Shown: one piece after another, positions 14,863-23,288 of the stretch
How positions within the stretch are numbered: position 1 is the stretch's first letter
Layout: every line of letters begins with the position of its first letter
Assembly (NCBI GenBank): GCA_017550965.1
Contig: JAFZNK010000254.1
Coordinates: 1-38,597 of the forward strand
Direction of reading: 5' to 3'
Source of the DNA: Thermoguttaceae bacterium
GTDB lineage: Bacteria > Planctomycetota > Planctomycetia > Pirellulales > Thermoguttaceae
Length of the DNA stretch: 38,597 nt
The notes under the pieces: model-generated
Seen by the model: only the letters and a program-made list of their open reading frames with translations
The model's database searches: none
Told to the model about the DNA's origin: nothing
Program-made: the position numbers and the translations under genes

Positions 14863-16263
14863 TCAGGCGTTCCACTTCCATTCGCCCGGAACCGGAACGG
14901 AATTTTCGTAGATGAATTCGCCTTCGGCGGGTTGAGCCGGAGCTTCGGCGTCCGGAACCACGGGCGGAACGGCGTCCCAGAATTTCGTAGGATCGTTCGC
15001 TTCGAGTTCGGCGACGAGATCGTACGGGAATTCGTCGCGGCCGTTTTCGACGGCGTCGTCCCAGGAGATTTCTTTACCGGAGTAAGCGGCGTAACGACCG
15101 AGAACGGCGGTCATGGAGCTGTTCGCGGCAAACCACGCGTCGTTGTGCTTTTCGTCTTCGCGGATGTACTTCACGTGTTGAACGTGTTCGTTCTTGTACG
15201 GATCCGGGTTGTCGCCCTGGAAGCGCCAAACTTCCTTGCCCTGAGCGTCGTTAACCCAACCGGCGCCCGCCATACCTTCGGTGCCGTAGAACGTTTCGCT
15301 AACGTTATTCCAGCAGTTGGCGATTTGGCGGCATTGGCTGAACATCTGGCTGCCGTCTTTGAACGTGAATTCGCAGAAGAAGTGGTCGAAACGATGACCG
15401 GAGTTCTTGAAGCGCGGGAACTTGCGGACTTCGCGGCCGCCCATCGCGTTGCAGGTGATCGGGTGCGCGTTTTCGCCGAACGGATTGCCAAGGCTGTGGA
15501 CCCAGTTGCCTACGTCGATGTTATGGCAGTGTTGCTCGATGATGTTGTCGCCGCACAGCCAGTTGAAGTGATACCAGTTGCGCATTTGGTACGTCATTTC
15601 GGTGTCGCCGGCCTGACGTCCGCGTTCCCAGATGCCGTCGCCGTTCCAATAAACGCGGCTGTACATCAGGCGGCCGATTTTACCCGCCTTGATTTGTTCG
15701 ACCATTCCAATGTAGGGGTTCTGATAGTGGCGCTGATAACCGCAGACGACCTTCAGGTTCTTTTCGTCGGCGATTTTAGCGGCGGCAATCGCCATCTTGA
15801 ATCCGCGAGCGTCGACCGCGCACGGTTTTTCCATGAAGACGTGCTTGCCTTTGTCGACCGCGTAAGCGAAGTGAATCGGACGGAAACCGGGCGCCGTCGC
15901 GATAATCGCGGAATCGCATTTGTCGATCGCGTACTTGTAAGCGTCAAGACCGAAGAAAACGCCGTCCTTGAGGTCGGTGCGACCGGCGAACACGCTGTTG
16001 GAATCGTCGGCCATGCTTTCAAAAGCGTCGGCGGCGCTCTTGGCGTTCGCTTCAAAAGCGTCGGCGATGGCGACGACCTTGACGTTGTCCTGAACTTCGA
16101 GGCGTTGTTGCAAAGCGCCGCGTCCGCGACCGCCGCAACCGACGAGGGCCACTTTAATGAGGTCGGAACCGGCGGCGTGCGCGCTGCGCGCAACGCCGAG
16201 GCTGCTAATAGCGGTAGCGCCGGCCAATACGCCGGACGTCTTCAGAAAATCGCGTCGTTTCAT
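14863..16263 (-). CDS. Tat-exported Gfo/Idh/MocA family oxidoreductase
   Basis: A 466-residue NAD(P)-dependent oxidoreductase of the glucose-fructose oxidoreductase family, predicted to act outside the cytoplasm. The Tat signal is M-K-R-R-D-F-L-K-T-S-G, ending at A-H-A-A near residue 31. The Rossmann dinucleotide motif is V-G-C-G-G-R-G-R-G (41-49), and the family E-K-P motif is at 145-147 (F-M-E-K-P-C-A-V). The C-terminal half is the alpha/beta substrate domain. Planctomycetes carry many such exported paralogues, usually tied to sugar or inositol-type substrates; the substrate here is unknown. The start is supported by AGGAG upstream. It is a single gene with its own promoter (16414-16442) and terminator. 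Confidence 0.9.
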   Translation of the reverse strand: MKRRDFLKTSGVLAGATAISSLGVARSAHAAGSDLIKVALVGCGGRGRGALQQRLEVQDNVKVVAIADAFEANAKSAADAFESMADDSNSVFAGRTDLKDGVFFGLDAYKYAIDKCDSAIIATAPGFRPIHFAYAVDKGKHVFMEKPCAVDARGFKMAIAAAKIADEKNLKVVCGYQRHYQNPYIGMVEQIKAGKIGRLMYSRVYWNGDGIWERGRQAGDTEMTYQMRNWYHFNWLCGDNIIEQHCHNIDVGNWVHSLGNPFGENAHPITCNAMGGREVRKFPRFKNSGHRFDHFFCEFTFKDGSQMFSQCRQIANCWNNVSETFYGTEGMAGAGWVNDAQGKEVWRFQGDNPDPYKNEHVQHVKYIREDEKHNDAWFAANSSMTAVLGRYAAYSGKEISWDDAVENGRDEFPYDLVAELEANDPTKFWDAVPPVVPDAEAPAQPAEGEFIYENSVPVPGEWKWNA

Positions 16264-16413
16264 TCTCGATTTACTCCTAATAACTTAAATTTAACGCTTT
16301 CCAGTGAAAGCCTGTTCTTTTAAACAAAGGCCTAAAAAGCCGCGCAAAGCCGCTCGTTCGGCCGCAAAAACACAATACCGTTTCTTTCGTCTTGACCGTG
16401 AACGACTGCCCCC

Positions 16414-16442
16414 ATCATATCAGGTTACTACGGCGAATGCAA
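16414..16442 (-). promoter_or_regulatory. Sigma70-type promoter of the Gfo/Idh/MocA gene
   Basis: On the minus strand, TTGCAT (16442-16437), a 17-bp spacer and TATGAT (16419-16414). The predicted leader is about 144 nt. Confidence 0.65.
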
Positions 16443-16751
16443 GAAATTTATCAAAAATTTTTACTTTTTTTCTAAAATTCTTACCTAATTTCTCAAAAAG
16501 GCCGTCTTCGCCTAAAACGTCGCGTAAAAAACGGCTCTTTTGTCCAATATTTGACAAACGATACTGGAACGCGCCAATAGTCGGCGCTAAAATCGTCTTG
16601 GGCGTTCGATCGTCTCCTCTCGTTTGTTCAAAACGCGGTTGACGGACTTGGACGCACATAAAGCTATAAAGCAGAGAAATTGTTTTGACGCGAATTAAAA
16701 CGAAGTCCGGTTAAATTCGAAAACCGCCGTCGCCGACAAGTTTGCGCGTTT
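16443..16751. other. Divergent intergenic region between oxidoreductase and sialidase genes
   Basis: About 310 bp, A/T-rich near 16440-16500. A TATAAA (about 16671) lies near the sialidase side with no properly spaced -35. I see no RNA gene, hairpin or coding region I would support. Confidence 0.45.
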
Positions 16752-16775
16752 ATGAAAAAAGAGTTGCGTTTATGA
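16752..16775 (+). CDS. Seven-codon leader ORF overlapping the sialidase start
   Basis: ATG 16752 opens M-K-K-E-L-R-L and stops at TGA 16773-16775, overlapping the ATG of the next gene by ATGA. The segment GCGTTTATGAAAA occurs almost identically at both start codons, so the leader may come from a short local duplication. No ribosome binding site is seen for it. It may couple translation to the main gene, or be fortuitous. Confidence 0.3.
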   Translation: MKKELRL

Positions 16776-17875
16776 AAAGATTTGCGCTGTTGTTCGTTAT
16801 TCTCGCGTTATGTACGCAAGTTTCCGCCCAGGACCCCGACGTTTCCTCAAGTAAAAACGAAACGGGCGACAATCCGATCATAGGCGCGGAATTTATTTTT
16901 ACTTCCGCTCCCTTCGATTCTTGCCACGCTTCGACAATCGCTCAGGCAAAGGACGGTTCCCTTGTCGCCGCCTGGTTTGGCGGTTCGAGCGAGGGAGCCG
17001 ACGACGTGGCGATCTGGACGTCGAGAAAAGACGCTCAGTCCGGCGAGTGGACGCCGCCCGTCGTCGCGGGCAATTCCGACAATGAAGACGAACCGTGTTG
17101 GAACCCCGTCCTCTTTCAACCTTCCGACGGTCCGCTTCTCCTTTTCTACAAACAGGGAAGAAAAATAGCGCAATGGCAAGGCGTCTTGCTGATTTCCGAC
17201 GACTGCGGAAAAACCTGGAAGGACCGGAGAGTTTTGCCCGAGCATTTCATCGGCCCCGTAAAAAACAAGCCCGTTGAACTCAGCGACGGAACAATCCTTT
17301 GCCCGACGAGCACGGAACACGACGGCTGGCGCGTTCACTTCGAGTTTATCCCGGCGTTGGACAAAACGTGGTCGAGAACGGACGCCATTAACAACGGCAA
17401 AGAATTCGGGGCGATTCAACCTTCAATTCTCTTTCACAACGACGGACGTCTTCAGGCTCTGTGCAGAAACAAGGACGGAAACGGCAAACTGTTGGAGACC
17501 TGGTCCGACGACGGCGGACGAACCTGGAGCAAACTGGCGCCGACGCCCCTTCCCAATCCTTGTAGCGGCACGGACGCCGTTACGTTGAAAGACGGAAGGC
17601 AGCTTCTGGTTTATAATCATACCAATCGAACGACGGGAAATCGAAGTATCCTTAACGTCGCGATTAGCGACGACGGGGTTTCCTGGAACGCGATTTGCGT
17701 CCTGGAAAATTCCCCCGGCGAGTATTCCTATCCTTCCGTGATCCAGACGCAAGACGGTCTTGTTCATATCGTCTATACCTGGAAGAGAGAACGAATTAAA
17801 CACGTAACGTTGGATCCGTCTAATTGCTTGGGAGCGGCGATTATCGACGGAGTTTGGCCCGATTCCGTTAAATAA
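16772..17875 (+). CDS. Secreted sialidase-like (BNR/Asp-box) protein
   Basis: A 367-residue six-bladed beta-propeller of the sialidase superfamily with a Sec signal peptide (residues 1-19, cleaved after V-S-A). Asp-box motifs S-x-D-x-G-x-T-W are visible at 142-149 and 245-252 and in a degenerate form near 300. The N-terminal strand region (S-C-H-A-S-T-I, G-S-L-V-A-A-W-F-G-G) and E-D-E-P-C-W-N-P match the bacterial exo-alpha-sialidase/BNR_2 families. It may release sialic acid or another terminal sugar, but proven substrates are rare in this subgroup, so hydrolase activity is inferred. ATG 16772 starts the signal peptide; an in-frame TTG 30 nt upstream is rejected. It is followed by larE after 36 bp in the same direction. 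Confidence 0.8.
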   Translation: MKRFALLFVILALCTQVSAQDPDVSSSKNETGDNPIIGAEFIFTSAPFDSCHASTIAQAKDGSLVAAWFGGSSEGADDVAIWTSRKDAQSGEWTPPVVAGNSDNEDEPCWNPVLFQPSDGPLLLFYKQGRKIAQWQGVLLISDDCGKTWKDRRVLPEHFIGPVKNKPVELSDGTILCPTSTEHDGWRVHFEFIPALDKTWSRTDAINNGKEFGAIQPSILFHNDGRLQALCRNKDGNGKLLETWSDDGGRTWSKLAPTPLPNPCSGTDAVTLKDGRQLLVYNHTNRTTGNRSILNVAISDDGVSWNAICVLENSPGEYSYPSVIQTQDGLVHIVYTWKRERIKHVTLDPSNCLGAAIIDGVWPDSVK

Positions 17876-17911
17876 CCCGCGTCGCCGTCAGGCGTCAAAG
17901 GAAATCCTGAA

Positions 17912-18760
17912 ATGTCAGACTCTCTGTCCCCCGACCTAATAGCCAAACGCGAAAAACTTTTCGCCTGGCTCCGTTCCCGCTCCTGCGTTCTCGCCTTCTC
18001 CGGAGGCGTCGACAGCTCGACGCTCGCCAAGGCGCTCGTCGAAGCGCGTTCCGGCTTGAACAACAAGAAACCGATCGGTTACTATGCCGTCAGCGCGACG
18101 TCTTCAGAACTTGAACGCAAAGAGGCGTTTCGAATCGCCGATGAAATCGGAATCGAACTGCGCGTGATCGAATCGGACGAGTTTAACGACGCGCGTTTTG
18201 TCGAAAATTCGCCCATGCGATGCTATTGGTGCAAAAAAATACGCTTTGGCGCGATCAAACGTCTTGCGTCCGAATCGGAAGGAACGCCCGTCGACGTCCT
18301 CGACGGTTCGAACGCCGACGACAAGGGCGATTATCGCCCCGGCGCAAAAGCGGCGCGCGAAATCGGCGTTCTCAGTCCCTTTGCGGAACTTGGAATTACG
18401 AAAAAGGAGATCCGCGCCCTCGCCGCCGACTGGAATCTTTCCGTCGCCGACAAACCGTCGAACCCCTGTCTGGCGACGCGACTCGCTTACGGACTGAAAT
18501 TGTCGATTCCGCTTCTTCGCCAGGTCGACTCCGCGGAAATCGCAATTAAAAAAATCTCAAACGTTCCGACGTGCCGCGCGAGAGTCGATTTGCCCGGTTG
18601 CGTGAGAATTGAAGTCCCGGAAGAATATATCGAAAAAACGGCAAGCGCGGAAACGAGGAAGACGCTCGTCGACGCGTTGCGCAAAATCGGATTCAAATTC
18701 GTATCCCTCGATCTTGAAGGTTTTTACACGGGCAAAAACAACCGCGCGCTTGAAAGTTGA
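17912..18760 (+). CDS. larE: LarE-type ATP-dependent sulfur transferase
   Basis: A 282-residue PP-loop ATPase. LarE activates the carboxylates of the pyridinium nucleotide precursor and donates sulfur from its own Cys during synthesis of the nickel-pincer (NPN) cofactor. The PP-loop S-G-G-V-D-S is at 30-35. The P-M-R-C-Y-W-C-K-K motif is at 101-109. Cys186 in K-P-S-N-P-C-L-A-T-R occupies the position of the sacrificial cysteine of Lactobacillus LarE. Length and layout are normal. No larB, larC or nickel-racemase gene lies in the window, so it is an orphan here. AAAGGA precedes the start, and it is probably cotranscribed with the sialidase-like gene, a pairing without known meaning. Confidence 0.88.
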   Translation: MSDSLSPDLIAKREKLFAWLRSRSCVLAFSGGVDSSTLAKALVEARSGLNNKKPIGYYAVSATSSELERKEAFRIADEIGIELRVIESDEFNDARFVENSPMRCYWCKKIRFGAIKRLASESEGTPVDVLDGSNADDKGDYRPGAKAAREIGVLSPFAELGITKKEIRALAADWNLSVADKPSNPCLATRLAYGLKLSIPLLRQVDSAEIAIKKISNVPTCRARVDLPGCVRIEVPEEYIEKTASAETRKTLVDALRKIGFKFVSLDLEGFYTGKNNRALES

Positions 18761-18807
18761 CGCGGACGATTTCGTCTCAAAAGCGTCGATAAAAACGTCG
18801 TCTTTCC

Positions 18808-18836
18808 TTGACAGACTATAGTTCTGCGGTTATCCT
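18808..18836 (+). promoter_or_regulatory. Sigma70-type promoter of the GtaA-like gene
   Basis: A perfect TTGACA (18808-18813), a 17-bp spacer and TATCCT (18831-18836). The predicted start near 18843 gives an 80-nt leader to the ATG at 18923. Confidence 0.65.
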
Positions 18837-18922
18837 AAGCCAATGTTGACAGAACGCCTCGCGCGCAAAAGCGACGCGTTCGTCGTTACCTCATCGCCAA
18901 AAACAAACAAGAAAGGTTTGTC

Positions 18923-20992
18923 ATGACCCAATCGACAACGCGTCGTCTCACGTTGACGGCGCTCCTCGTCGCGATCCTGTGCGCGTTTGACGCCCCGAGC
19001 GTACAAGCGAAAGACCCGCTCCGCGCGCCCTGCGTTCCGCTGATCGCCAACGACCCCTATTTCAGCGTCTGGTCGAACACCGACCAACTCGCCGACTCCT
19101 TCCCCGTCCACTGGACCGGAATCATCAACGCGCTGACGTCTTATGTTCGAATCGACGGCAAAGCGTATCGTCTCATGGGTAATCCGACCGGACTCGACCA
19201 GGAAGTCGGCAAACTTCCCCAAACGGACGTCGCCGTTCGCGCGACCAACACGACCTACACGTTCAACGGCGCGGGCGTGGAACTCAAACTCCGCTTCACG
19301 AACCCCAATCTTCCGGACGATCTTGACGTCTTCTCGCGCCCCGCGACTTACGTCGCGTGGACGGTCGTCGCGACCGACGGCAAGACTCACGACGTCGACG
19401 TCTATTTCGACGCGTCCGCCGAACTGTGCGTCAACACCGTCGATCAGGAAGTCGTTTACAAGGCGTACGAGACCGACGCGCTCGACATTATGAGCTTCGC
19501 TTCGAAAGAGCAGCCGATCCTTCAAAAGAAGGGCGACAATCTTCGCATCGACTGGGGCCGATTCTTTATCGCCGTCGAAAAAGGCGTCGCGTCGAACGTC
19601 GTCGCGTCCCATCACGCCGTGAGAAACGCGTTTATCAACGACGGCAAATTGCCTGAAAAAACCGATCTGACCTTCCCGAGAAAATGCGAAGCTAACTGGC
19701 CCGTCATGGCCGTCGAATTCAACTGCGGCGCCGTCGGCGAACAAGCGGTTGAAAAACGTCTCATCCTCGCCTACGACGACGAATTCAGCCTTGTTTATCT
19801 TGGCGAGAAACTTCGTCCGTACTGGCGCCGCAACGGCATGGAAGCGCTTTCCATGCTCGACTTAGCCAACGCGCAATACGCCGATCTCGTCGAACGTTGC
19901 AATAAATTCGACGCCGATCTTTGGGAACGCGCGTCGCAGGCGGGCGGCGAAAAATACGCCTCGCTTTGCTCGATCGCCTATCCGCAGTCGATCGCCGCGC
20001 ATAAGCTCGTCGAACTCGCCAACGGCAAATTGATGCTCGTCTCCAAAGAGAACTTCAGCAACGGATGCGCCGCAACGGTCGACATTCTCTACCCGACCGC
20101 GCCGATCTTTATTGTTTACAGTTCGGAACTCCTCAAAGCGACGATGACGCCCGCGATGGAATACGCGGCCAGCGGTCGCTGGAAGTTCCCCTTCTCCTGC
20201 CACGACTTGGGAACGTATCCGCTGCTCAACGGCCAGGCTTACGGAGGGGGCGAACGCTCCGAAGAGAACCAGATGCCCGTTGAAGAAACGGCGAACATGC
20301 TCATTCTTTTCGACGTCGTCGCGCGCGCCGAAGGATCCGCCGCTTACGCGAACGAGTACTGGAAGATTCTCGACTCCTGGGCGGAATACCTGCTCGCCAA
20401 AGGACTTGACCCGGAAAATCAGCTCTGCACCGACGACTTCGCCGGACACCTCGCTCACAACGCGAACTTGTCCGTCAAGGCGATCGTCGCGCTTGCCGCG
20501 TACGCTCATCTGTGCGAAATGAACGGCAAAGACGTCTCCGCCGAACGGTTCCGAAACAAGGCGGAAGAATTCGCCAAAGAATGGGTCAAACTCGCCGAAA
20601 TCGGCGACCACTATAAGCTTGCGTTCGACCGCGACGATTCCTGGAGCCAGAAGTACAACATCGTCTGGGACAAACTCCTCGACCTGAACCTCTTCCCGGC
20701 GGAAGTCGTCGAAAAAGAACTTGCGTTCTATCCGAGCAAACTTAACAAGTTCGGTCTCCCGCTCGACAATCGCGCCGACTACACCAAGCTCGACTGGGAA
20801 GTCTGGACGGCGACGCTCGCCAACGATCGCGAAGGGTTCGACCAACTCATGGCGCCCGTCTACGAGTTCGTCGACAAGACGCCCAGTCGCGTCCCGCTGT
20901 CCGACTGGTACTTCACCAGCGACGCGAAACAACGCGGTTTCCAGGCTCGAGCCGTCGTCGGCGGAGTCTTCATTAAGTTGCTCGAAAAATGA
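18923..20992 (+). CDS. Secreted GtaA-like protein (DUF4964/DUF5127/DUF4965/DUF1793 type)
   Basis: A 689-residue exported protein with a signal peptide (hydrophobic to about residue 30, cleaved near V-Q-A). The start has GAAAGG upstream. The mature N-terminus (P-L-I-A-N-D-P-Y-F-S-V-W-S, then H-W-T-G) matches the opening of the family of fungal glutaminase A and its bacterial relatives. A beta-rich N-terminal region is followed by an (alpha/alpha)6-type helical barrel (about 330-680), which includes S-C-H-D-L-G-T-Y-P near 427-435 and E-E-T-A-N-M-L-I-L. Fungal GtaA hydrolyses glutamine, but the bacterial fold is also shared with glycosidases, so the substrate is open. It has its own promoter and a perfect terminator. 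Confidence 0.82.
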   Translation: MTQSTTRRLTLTALLVAILCAFDAPSVQAKDPLRAPCVPLIANDPYFSVWSNTDQLADSFPVHWTGIINALTSYVRIDGKAYRLMGNPTGLDQEVGKLPQTDVAVRATNTTYTFNGAGVELKLRFTNPNLPDDLDVFSRPATYVAWTVVATDGKTHDVDVYFDASAELCVNTVDQEVVYKAYETDALDIMSFASKEQPILQKKGDNLRIDWGRFFIAVEKGVASNVVASHHAVRNAFINDGKLPEKTDLTFPRKCEANWPVMAVEFNCGAVGEQAVEKRLILAYDDEFSLVYLGEKLRPYWRRNGMEALSMLDLANAQYADLVERCNKFDADLWERASQAGGEKYASLCSIAYPQSIAAHKLVELANGKLMLVSKENFSNGCAATVDILYPTAPIFIVYSSELLKATMTPAMEYAASGRWKFPFSCHDLGTYPLLNGQAYGGGERSEENQMPVEETANMLILFDVVARAEGSAAYANEYWKILDSWAEYLLAKGLDPENQLCTDDFAGHLAHNANLSVKAIVALAAYAHLCEMNGKDVSAERFRNKAEEFAKEWVKLAEIGDHYKLAFDRDDSWSQKYNIVWDKLLDLNLFPAEVVEKELAFYPSKLNKFGLPLDNRADYTKLDWEVWTATLANDREGFDQLMAPVYEFVDKTPSRVPLSDWYFTSDAKQRGFQARAVVGGVFIKLLEK

Positions 20993-21026
20993 GCGCTTTT
21001 TGAACCGTAATCAGTAAAAACGAACG

Positions 21027-21060
21027 CGCGGAACCGACGATCGTCGGTTCCGCGTTTTTT
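21027..21060 (+). terminator. Intrinsic terminator of the GtaA-like gene
   Basis: A perfect 28-bp palindrome (arms 21027-21040 and 21041-21054) followed by six T residues (21055-21060). Confidence 0.92.
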
Positions 21061-21097
21061 ATTAACGAAAAAACGTTGAATCAATCCTATTCGTCGA

Positions 21098-21126
21098 TTG
21101 TAGACGCCGCGACGATTTGTTAAAAT
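21098..21126 (+). promoter_or_regulatory. Extended -10 promoter of the flavodoxin-like gene
   Basis: TTGTAG (21098-21103), a 17-bp spacer and TAAAAT (21121-21126), with a TGt extension directly before the -10. It lies about 65 bp before the ATG. Confidence 0.5.
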
Positions 21127-21191
21127 AGCGTCGCGCGTTTTTTCTGAAAATCGACGCAAGAAGAATTTGGCCATAAAGTGGAGATATTAAC

Positions 21192-21809
21192 ATGAAAGTA
21201 CTGATCCTTAACGGAAGTCCAAAACCTAACGGCAATACGGGAATCGCGTTGAACGAGCTCGTCAAAACCTTTGACAAAGAAGGCGTCGAAACCGAAATCG
21301 TTCAACTTGGCGCGAAAGATATTCGAGGTTGTATCGGCTGCCGCAAGTGTTTTGAAATTGGAAAATGCGTCTTTAACGACGTCGTCAACGAGATTGCGGA
21401 AAAGTTCAAAGAGGCCGACGGTCTGATCGTCGCGTCCCCCGTTTATTACGCGTCGGCGAACGCCACGTTGATCGCGTGTCTCGATCGGCTCTTTTTCAGC
21501 GCGCGATTCGACAGGACGATGAAGATCGGCGCAAGCGTCGTCGTCGCCAGACGCGGAGGCTGTTCGTCGACGTTTGACGAACTCAACAAGTACTTTACTA
21601 TCTGCGGCATGCCCGTCGCGTCGAGCCAATACTGGAACAGCGTTCACGGCGGCGCGCCCGGCGAAGCGGAACAGGATATTGAAGGGCTCCAGACAATGAG
21701 AACCCTCGCGAAAAATATGGCCTTCCTGATGAAGTCGATCGCGCTCGGCAAAGAAAAATACGGACTTCCTGAAAAAGAGGATTGGACCCCCACCAATTTC
21801 GTCAGATAA
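21192..21809 (+). CDS. Flavodoxin-like NAD(P)H-dependent reductase with Cys cluster
   Basis: A 205-residue flavodoxin-fold protein of the NADPH-dependent FMN reductase/iron-sulfur flavoprotein group. The FMN phosphate loop G-S-P-K-P-N-G-N-T is at 8-16. The Cys cluster G-C-I-G-C-R-K-C-F-E-I-G-K-C supplies Cys47, Cys50, Cys53 and Cys59, the compact motif that binds a 4Fe-4S cluster in archaeal Isf proteins. A-S-P-V-Y-Y-A-S is the usual flavin-contact strand. It is probably a cytoplasmic redox enzyme for quinones or other small acceptors; the substrate is unknown. The ribosome binding site GTGGAG and the promoter are close, and the gene is monocistronic. Confidence 0.85.
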   Translation: MKVLILNGSPKPNGNTGIALNELVKTFDKEGVETEIVQLGAKDIRGCIGCRKCFEIGKCVFNDVVNEIAEKFKEADGLIVASPVYYASANATLIACLDRLFFSARFDRTMKIGASVVVARRGGCSSTFDELNKYFTICGMPVASSQYWNSVHGGAPGEAEQDIEGLQTMRTLAKNMAFLMKSIALGKEKYGLPEKEDWTPTNFVR

Positions 21810-21841
21810 AAAGCTTCGTCCGACGCCGACGCGTCGCATAT

Positions 21842-21878
21842 CGTTCCTGTCGTCGACGCCGCGTCTACGACGGGAACG
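21842..21878. other. 12-bp hairpin downstream of the flavodoxin-like gene
   Basis: Arms 21842-21853 and 21867-21878 (one T-G pair) with a 13-nt loop, 33 bp after the stop. It lacks a T-run on either strand, so it may be an RNA-stabilising structure or a Rho-type end rather than an intrinsic terminator. Confidence 0.45.
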
Positions 21879-22252
21879 TTACAAATTATCATCGTTCTCC
21901 CGATTATTTTTTCAAAATAACTGATTCAACGCGCAAAATTATCTTTTTAACCTTTCTCAACAGTTCAAATCAATCGTTATAATCGCTATAAAAATTACAA
22001 ATAATCTTTTTCAGTCGTTTCCTTGTTAAAAACTCCCGTCGTTAGGGAAATATTTGTTCGATATTGACAGAAAAGACTTCACACAGAGCCCCGCTTGTTT
22101 ATAATACTGTGCGGCGTTTGCGTCTGACAGGAGTCGGCGCAAATTTCAGCGTCTTGCCAAAAGGCGCGCCTATGTTTCCCTATTAAACGAAAACAAAAGA
22201 CGAACGTTCCCAAACGATCGTCGTGAAATCGCGAAAAACGGAGTTTCCCTTA
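21879..22252. other. Intergenic region upstream of the ROK kinase gene
   Basis: About 370 bp. The first half is A/T-rich and without features I can name. The promoter at 22078-22105 and a leader of about 145 nt fill the rest. A perfect TTGACA (22064-22069) is 30 bp from the TATAAT and so cannot be its -35. Confidence 0.5.
22078..22105 (+). promoter_or_regulatory. Promoter of the ROK kinase gene
   Basis: TTCACA (22078-22083; five of six to consensus), a 16-bp spacer and a perfect TATAAT (22100-22105). Confidence 0.6.
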
Positions 22253-23269
22253 ATGTCAAACGCCTCGAATATGAATTTTGTCGGCGTCGATCTCGGCGGC
22301 ACCAACATCAAAGTCGGCGTCCTTAACGATATGGGCGAAAAGCTTGCGTATCTTTCCACGCCTACGTTAGTGGAAAAAGGCCCCGAAGACGCCACAAAGC
22401 GCATGGCAGACACGATTCACGCGGCGATTAACGCCGCCGGGCTCAAGCCGGAAGAGGTCGCGCAAGTCGGGCTCAGTTCCCCCGGCACCATGGATCTGCC
22501 GTCCGGAATGCTCATTCGCCCGTCGAATCTGTCCGGCTGGAATTTCTTCCCGATCCGCGACAAACTTGCCGAATATTCCGGCTTGCCCGTCACTTTCGCG
22601 CACGACGGCCCCGCCGCCGCTTTTGCGGAGTACTGGATCGGCGCGGGCCAGGGCGAACAGGGCTTGATCGTTCTTACGCTCGGCACCGGCGTCGGCTGCG
22701 GCATCGTTCTCGACGGGCACGTCTGGAACGGGATTCACAGCCACGGAGGCGAGGCGGGACATAATCTCATCGACACGTCCGAAAACGCGCGCTGGTGCAA
22801 ATGCGGTCAACGCGGACACCTCGAAGCGTACGCGAGCGCCACGGGCGTCGCCAACCGCACGATCGAATACGTCGAAGCGGAATTCAAAACGTCCCTTACC
22901 GAACGCGTTCGCGCGCGCAAACGCAACGACGAGATTCCGAAGATGGTTTACGAAGAAGCGGAAAACGGAGACGAGCTCGCGATTCGCATCGTCAAGGAAA
23001 CGGCGCGCTACCTCGCTTACGGCATGGTCTCCCTCATCCACACGCTCGATCCGTCTTGCATCTTGCTCGGCGGCGCCATGACCTTCGGCGGAAACGCGAC
23101 CGAAACCGGACGCATGTTCCGCGAAACCGTCAAAAAAGAAGCGTGCGATCGTATCTTCCTGCACCTTGCCGAACGGCTTCGCGTCGACTACGCGACGCTC
23201 GGCAACGACGCGGGCTACATCGGCGCGGCGGGGCTTGCGCGTCAGGAATGGGAAGAAAAAAACAGCTGA
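22253..23269 (+). CDS. ROK family sugar kinase (glucokinase-like)
   Basis: A 338-residue ATP-dependent sugar kinase. The phosphate loop D-L-G-G-T-N is at 13-18. The catalytic Asp118 is in F-A-H-D-G-P-A-A-A. E-A-G-H at 167-170 supplies sugar and zinc contacts. The ROK zinc motif C-K-C-G-Q-R-G-H (182-189) has His at the third-Cys position. It is probably a glucokinase or N-acetyl-sugar kinase; sequence alone does not decide. ATG 22253 is chosen because GGAG lies 9 nt before it; a GTG 30 nt upstream is in frame but has no ribosome binding site. The MazG-like gene starts 19 bp after its stop. A kinase for free sugars fits the hydrolases nearby. Confidence 0.87.
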   Translation: MSNASNMNFVGVDLGGTNIKVGVLNDMGEKLAYLSTPTLVEKGPEDATKRMADTIHAAINAAGLKPEEVAQVGLSSPGTMDLPSGMLIRPSNLSGWNFFPIRDKLAEYSGLPVTFAHDGPAAAFAEYWIGAGQGEQGLIVLTLGTGVGCGIVLDGHVWNGIHSHGGEAGHNLIDTSENARWCKCGQRGHLEAYASATGVANRTIEYVEAEFKTSLTERVRARKRNDEIPKMVYEEAENGDELAIRIVKETARYLAYGMVSLIHTLDPSCILLGGAMTFGGNATETGRMFRETVKKEACDRIFLHLAERLRVDYATLGNDAGYIGAAGLARQEWEEKNS

Positions 23270-23288
23270 ACGTCGGCCGGATTTCCCC

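Noticed and set aside
14551..16323. Long plus-strand open frame opposite the Gfo/Idh/MocA gene
   Set aside because: It is antisense to a gene with clear motifs. Long shadow frames are expected with this codon bias.
22064..22069. Perfect TTGACA as the -35 of the ROK gene promoter
   Set aside because: It is 30 bp from the TATAAT, too far; TTCACA at 22078 has the proper spacing.
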